Positions 8,424 through 12,432 of a stretch of 12,432 bases of DNA are shown in pieces. The translations under genes and the position numbers were made by a program. The notes beneath the pieces are model-generated. The model saw only the letters and a list, made by a program, of their open reading frames with translations. It made no database searches and was not told where the DNA came from. Positions within the stretch are counted from its first letter, which is position 1. Every line of letters begins with the position of its first letter. Source of the DNA: Physocladia obscura (taxonomy: Eukaryota > Chytridiomycota > Chytridiomycetes > Chytridiales > Chytriomycetaceae); NCBI GenBank assembly GCA_027596945.1, contig JADGJH010001028.1:1-12432 (forward strand). The letters run 5' to 3'.

Positions 8424-8995
8424 GATCCAAATCCAGATATTCCAGACCCACCACAACAACAAATTCCAGACAAGGCCTTGTTTGTGGAGGATTTTTATTT
8501 CAGAAAAAGTCAGGATAATGATTTGGTGAAAGAAGCTTTTGGTATTGAAGTGTGTATCTTTGCCAGCGCCAAATCAAAATTTGGTGGTTCAAAATTGCGC
8601 CTTTTTCAAATCTGGACCATTCTGTTGACAGCAAACTTTGATGCCAACAACATTTGTATTTCTGGCACTTTTAATACTCCAGCACTTGTTCAGTTGTTAC
8701 TGAAGCATGAGGGGCCTACCACTGAGTCTCTTGCTTTGCGTGTAACTGTTATCACCACCTCCATTTCCATCACCAAGACTACAACAACTGCTGGAGCTAC
8801 CATAACTACCAAAAATATTACCACTACCACTACTTCCACTACTTCCACTACTTCCACCACCAAAACTATCACAATTACCACAACTACTAAAACTACTGCA
8901 ACTGCTAAGACTATCAAAGCTACTGCCAGTTCGGCATGCAATGCGTTGTACTACCGTTAGGCCGACTTGCTGTATTAGCTCCACGTGTAAAATTC
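8424..8995 (+). pseudogene. Broken relative of the Cys-rich gene at 10066-11442 (3' part only) with Thr-rich tail
   Basis: A frame opens at 8424, right after a TAG that could also be an intron acceptor, and runs 178 codons to TAG 8958-8960. It has no ATG. Codons 8625-8744 align without gaps to the intact gene at 11176-11295: LTANFD, CIS, TFNTP, QLLL, GP and LAL are shared, about 26 of 40 residues. Upstream of the block the frame (DPNPDIPDPPQQQ, then a charged stretch) has little clear counterpart. Downstream it becomes a Thr-rich low-complexity tail. At 8961-8995 the DNA again resembles the 3' end of the intact gene (CGTGTAAAAT), now out of frame. The 5' half with most of the Cys is missing. 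It could be an exon of a working paralog with a distant start, but a decayed copy fits better. Confidence 0.7.
8746..8932 (+). repeat. Imperfect ACN trinucleotide microsatellite encoding poly-Thr
   Basis: About 190 nt built from ACT, ACC and ACA triplets with occasional Ser, Ile and Lys codons. It includes a perfect 9-bp unit (CCACTACTT) three times at 8827-8853. It stays in frame with the truncated gene at 8424 and gives a Thr-rich tail. The long frames on the opposite strand here are shadows of this repeat. Confidence 0.8.
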
Positions 8996-9096
8996 AGAAC
9001 CCATATTATTCTCAGTGCGTTGCTGTTTGGCTCCAATTTGAAAGCGTTTTTCATTTTGATTTTTTGGTTACATGAATGCATGCTGGTATGGCGTGG

Positions 9097-9131
9097 AAAA
9101 AAAAAAAAATAATAATAATAATAATAATAAT
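9097..9131 (+). repeat. Poly(A) run followed by (AAT)8 microsatellite
   Basis: Thirteen A's (9097-9109) run into eight AAT units (9108-9131). The tract sits about 100 nt after the end of the truncated 3' copy and just before the truncated 5' copy of the same family. Confidence 0.9.
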
Positions 9132-9159
9132 TCAATGCTTTGTAAAGATTATCAAATTT

Positions 9160-9622
9160 GGAATAATAACGTAGAATCTCTCAACGCTATGAGCCGGCAC
9201 AAGCTACGATCAAACAGTCCTTCAATGCGGTAGGCTGTTAGTTCGGCACGAACGGCGTATCGACTACACTCGATCGAAACATCGTCGACTACCGCCTTGT
9301 TGAAATTCGCTGCATGTAAAGCTCCAAATCATTTTTTGGTGGCTACGAATAATAATTCCGATTCTTAAACCTGAAAAAATCGCACGCGTGCTACACAACA
9401 TGCTTGTACGAAATAATCGATGGACTAATCTAATACTGTCTTGATGGATTTTTTTCAAGATCCTCTAACCACCAAGTAAGCTCAAAAATTTTTAAATGTG
9501 ACTGAAGTCAGCGAGAAGTCGGGCTTTATTGTCCTATTTTGGGATGCGTTGACTCCACAGCATCGAATTTGCAGATGCAACTGAACTTCCAGTTGGTGCA
9601 CAGCTAAAAGCAAATGGGTAAA
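9160..9622 (+). pseudogene. Decayed relative of the Cys-rich gene at 10066-11442 (5' half only)
   Basis: Pieces line up in order with about 10270-10830 of the intact gene. At 9230 the frame reads VGC-stop-FGTNG against VGCWFGTNG, so the Trp codon has become TAG (9239-9241). At 9306 it reads FAAC in a second frame, after a net loss of about 20 nt, against FAACNA. At 9384-9476 it reads MD-stop-S..V....F..DP.TTK against DMDQSDNVVTSFLMDPTTK, with TAA at 9414 and 9426. At 9571, in a third frame, it reads ADATELPVGA against ADPTGPQVGA, with strong DNA similarity to 10756-10790. At least three in-frame stops and two frameshifts show that this copy is dead. Nothing matching the 3' half of the gene follows before 10066. 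Confidence 0.85.
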
Positions 9623-10065
9623 GATGTGATCGCGGTTTTTGAATTTGTGCCATTAATTTTTCAAACCCCTTATAAAACTCTAACTTGACGTGTATTAAAA
9701 AATTTTGTCAATAATCTCAAAAAATTAAAGGTAGATAATAAAGAAATAGTTTTATAACGATGAACGATTCCAGCTAGTTTAAATTCCAATTGAAGTTTGA
9801 CACTGAATTTTAAATTAATGAAATTTTTGAACTAAAGAAGTTTTGGCAAATATAGGAATACCGATCACAAAATCTGTGCAAAAAAATTCAATTTCTGATT
9901 TTTAAAAAGTCTGCAATCAGTTTGATACAGTTTATAGTCGCGATATGGTTTGCGACAGCTAAGTAAATAAAACCCCTGGTTTCCACCCCTGCCAAGCAAT
10001 TTTGACAATAAATTGGGGTTTCGCAAAATTCTTATAGAAATCACTGCTTAAATACTTTGCCTACT
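9623..10065. other. Upstream region of the intact Cys-rich gene
   Basis: About 440 nt of AT-rich DNA with stops in all frames. I searched it for a missing first exon that could supply a signal peptide to the gene at 10066 and found none. The ATG at 9818 reads only MKFLN before a stop. It presumably contains the promoter, but no clear TATA box is visible. Confidence 0.5.
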
Positions 10066-11442
10066 ATGAGCTGCATTGTTACTATTCCAGCACATGCACT
10101 AACAGCAAGAGGTCTCTCTAAACCATGGATTGTAACTGGGTGCGATCAAACTGTCACACCAACGTGAGGGCCTTCTTATTTCATTTTTACTTTCTTTAAA
10201 CCCCTTGATTTATTTAGATTCGCTGAATGTGCTGTGTTAAATCCGGCTGAAGGAATAATCAAAATTTACTCACCACTTCTTATCAACGCGGGTTCTTTAA
10301 ACTTCATTGCACCAGTGGTTCCAGTTTTTCCTGCTAGAGCTATTGTCGGCTGCTGGTTTGGGACGAATGGTGGTACTACCACTCTCGCTGGTTTTACGAC
10401 TCAGGCTAAATGCACTTCTCCTGTAACAGCTTTGGGTCAATTCGCAGCCTGCAACGCTCTTGCATTTTTTGCCGCAGCAAGGTGCGACAATGTGGTCATT
10501 CCTCCGCTTGGAATCGGACTAAATGGCAAGCCGTGTTACACAACGCGCTCCTTTGAAATCGTTGACATGGACCAGTCTGACAATGTTGTCACTTCGTTTT
10601 TAATGGATCCAACGACCAAAAAGCTAGCCCAGAAAAATCTTAAAAACGCGATCGCTCTGCCTAACGCAACCGAAGTCAACAACGGCTCTGACAATCTTCT
10701 TCTTGACGCGTTTTATCGTCCGGCTTTACGATGTTCTGCGTTTACAGCGCCTAATCTCGCGGACCCAACTGGGCCGCAAGTTGGAGCACTCGCGCTCAAT
10801 GAAATTCAAGCAAACGCTATGCAAGCTGCTCCAGTCGCATTAGTTCCTCCACTGGATCCAATGGTTGTTGATGCCAACATGAACCCGGATTTCGAGAAGC
10901 AAAGCATTTATCGTGCAAACGTAGATCAACCAGCCCCGAACCTAGCATTGACCGCAGAACAGTCTCTTCAATACTGTCAGAACTTTCTTAATGTCACCGC
11001 ACCAGGTTTCATCACTGACATGAAATTTTTAATTGGAAGAGCATCTCCGGCTCCTGCAAACGGCAAAGATTTATTCACATTTTTGGCCCAGCGTTTTGCA
11101 GCTTCTTGGGTGGGATTAACTTGCAACATATTAACTCCTATTATTGATGTCAATGGAAATTCAGTTATTAGTCCACTTACTGCGAACTTTGATGGAAATG
11201 GTGTCTGTATTTCGGCTACTTTCAACACACCGAAGCTTATTCAATTGTTGCTGGAGAATGGAGGGCCTAATAGCGAAGCACTTGCTTTAGGATTGGTTTT
11301 GCCAGTTTCTTCCACCCAGTTTTTGCCCTCAAGCACTCAAACACAAATTTATAAAACTGTGCCTGCAAGTACACCAACGTGTGAATATGCCAAAAACACT
11401 TTTGCAACACCTGCTTCTTTTGGCTACAAGCGTGTAAAATAA
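10066..11442 (+). CDS. Cys-rich protein of unknown function, two exons, intact member of a local family
   Basis: 440-aa protein, exons 10066-10163 and 10218-11442, with a 54-nt intron (GTGAGG to TTTAG). The junction phase is consistent and supplies the only ATG; the second exon alone would need a GTG start. It has 13 Cys (3, 26, 37, 78, 98, 111, 122, 139, 205, 286, 335, 363, 421), most in short motifs such as VGCWFG, FAACNA, GKPCY and YCQ. Three N-glycosylation sequons are present (NAT, NGS, NVT). The C-terminal block LTANFD to LALGL (353-392) is the part best kept in the truncated copy upstream; a Ser/Thr/Pro tail follows. I do not recognise an enzyme motif. Cys content and sequons suggest an extracytoplasmic protein, yet no signal peptide is seen at this start. 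Either a small upstream exon is outside what I can detect, or the 5' end is lost. Both neighbours upstream are broken relatives. Confidence 0.72.
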
Positions 11443-12432
11443 TTGATGCAACAAATGTCAAAATAATTTTCTAAAAGAATGGATCATTTTTATGTTTATT
11501 AATTTTTTAATCAATAATTTTCATTTTGCTGCAATAAATGCTGATAGTTCAAATCAAAAATAATTATATTACTGCATTGCTGTTCAAAGATTGCAATCAT
11601 CAGTATTCACATTCAAAATTGTGATTAACTGAGCAACACTACAAACTATAGCCCAACGTTTTTACACCAGCTTTGCAAAGATCTAACCATTCTGTTACAA
11701 TTTTTTACAGCACTACAGCTATTTGCTGTCTAAAATTTCGCCCTAGGAAGCTTTAAGATTGAAAATTATGTGGCTTCAAATGTGGTAACAATATAACATG
11801 AAAGTTTAATCAATTTTCAGAAAAAGGGCAATGATTTAATCACAAATTATGAACTTGAAAAATCTAACTAAAAGGTTGAGAATTAAAACATGTCTGTAGG
11901 AGACTTGTTGGATTTTCTTGCCAAAAATTATTCTCTCATCCACAGTCAAAGTCAATTGTTACCAGATTTCAAAAATAGCTAACACCAACATTTGAGTGTT
12001 ATATTTCACTTGGAGCAAATTTTTTTGCAAGGTACTTTCAAGAAATGTGAAGCTAAACTTTTCTTTGGAACAATGCAGAATTAAAATGTCAAATCCTGTA
12101 GAGGCAGGCTCACTTGAACTAGTGGCATTCACACAATAAAGTATAATTTAGTTTTTTAGAATTTTATTATTTATTTCCAAGAATAGTATTTCTTTAAATG
12201 CCCAATTCCATACCTCAAAATAAAAGTTTTGTGCCTCAATTCATATGCCTCAATATTAATTAAAACCCAATCTCTTAGCAAAAACCAATTTTGTAACAAA
12301 AGAAATTTTTCAAATGTGAAACACAAAGTTAGAACATTTAATCCCAATTCTTGAATTTTGCCATGAATAGAAATATATTTAGAAATAAAATTATGTTATA
12401 CAAGCTTTATATATGTTAAATAATATTTATAT
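11443..12432. other. AT-rich region, no gene seen
   Basis: About 990 nt after the last gene. Apart from the poly(A) signal I see only short, stop-rich frames, many A/T runs, and two copies of GCCTCAAT near 12232-12256. No RNA gene, transposon end or further copy of the Cys-rich family was recognised. Confidence 0.55.
11533..11538 (+). terminator. Poly(A) signal of the intact Cys-rich gene
   Basis: AATAAA about 90 nt after the TAA stop at 11440-11442, a normal distance for a fungal 3' UTR. Confidence 0.5.

Noticed and set aside
8690..8984. Val-rich and Ser/Gly-rich minus-strand frames
   Set aside because: They are the antisense of the ACN microsatellite and have no independent support.
9818..9835. 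ATG followed by MKFLN as a signal-peptide start for the intact Cys-rich gene
   Set aside because: Stops after five codons and has no donor site before the stop.

Overview
This is eukaryotic nuclear DNA, most likely from a fungus. Protein genes are broken by short GT-AG introns (46 to 83 nt). Intergenic DNA is AT-rich. The protein set fits a secretory, saprotrophic lifestyle: a pepsin-like secreted protease, a GlcNAc-6-P deacetylase and a Cys-rich protein in several copies. A chytrid-like early-diverging fungus is my best guess, but the lineage cannot be proved from the sequence alone.

Layout. 39-1442 (-): a RING plus ZZ zinc-finger protein whose C-terminal half carries two copies of a Cys/His-rich module I do not recognise. 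1443-2270: a spacer between divergent genes, holding an unexplained minus-strand reading frame with its own poly(A) signal. 2271-3809 (+): six-exon N-acetylglucosamine-6-phosphate deacetylase, 408 aa, complete. 3810-4731: non-coding. 4732-5697 (+): short-chain dehydrogenase/reductase of the retinol-dehydrogenase type, 321 aa, no intron. It converges on 5805-7013 (-), a secreted, cysteine-free aspartic protease of 402 aa. 7014-8423: AT-rich, no gene seen. 8424-11442 (+): a local family with one intact member (10066-11442, two exons, 440 aa, Cys-rich, function unknown) and two broken relatives upstream. One resembles only its 3' part (8424-8995, with a Thr-rich microsatellite extension) and one only its 5' half (9160-9622, stops and frameshifts). 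11443-12432: AT-rich, no gene seen.

How the genes relate. There is no sign of one joint pathway. The deacetylase recycles GlcNAc (chitin or glycoprotein derived), the protease is probably secreted, and the SDR and the zinc-finger protein are stand-alone genes. The two points most worth a second look are the twin Cys/His module of the RING-ZZ protein and the birth-and-death cluster of the Cys-rich family in the right third of the window. In several genes the longest open frame begins at a TTG or GTG; I use the first in-frame ATG or a splice-joined ATG exon instead.
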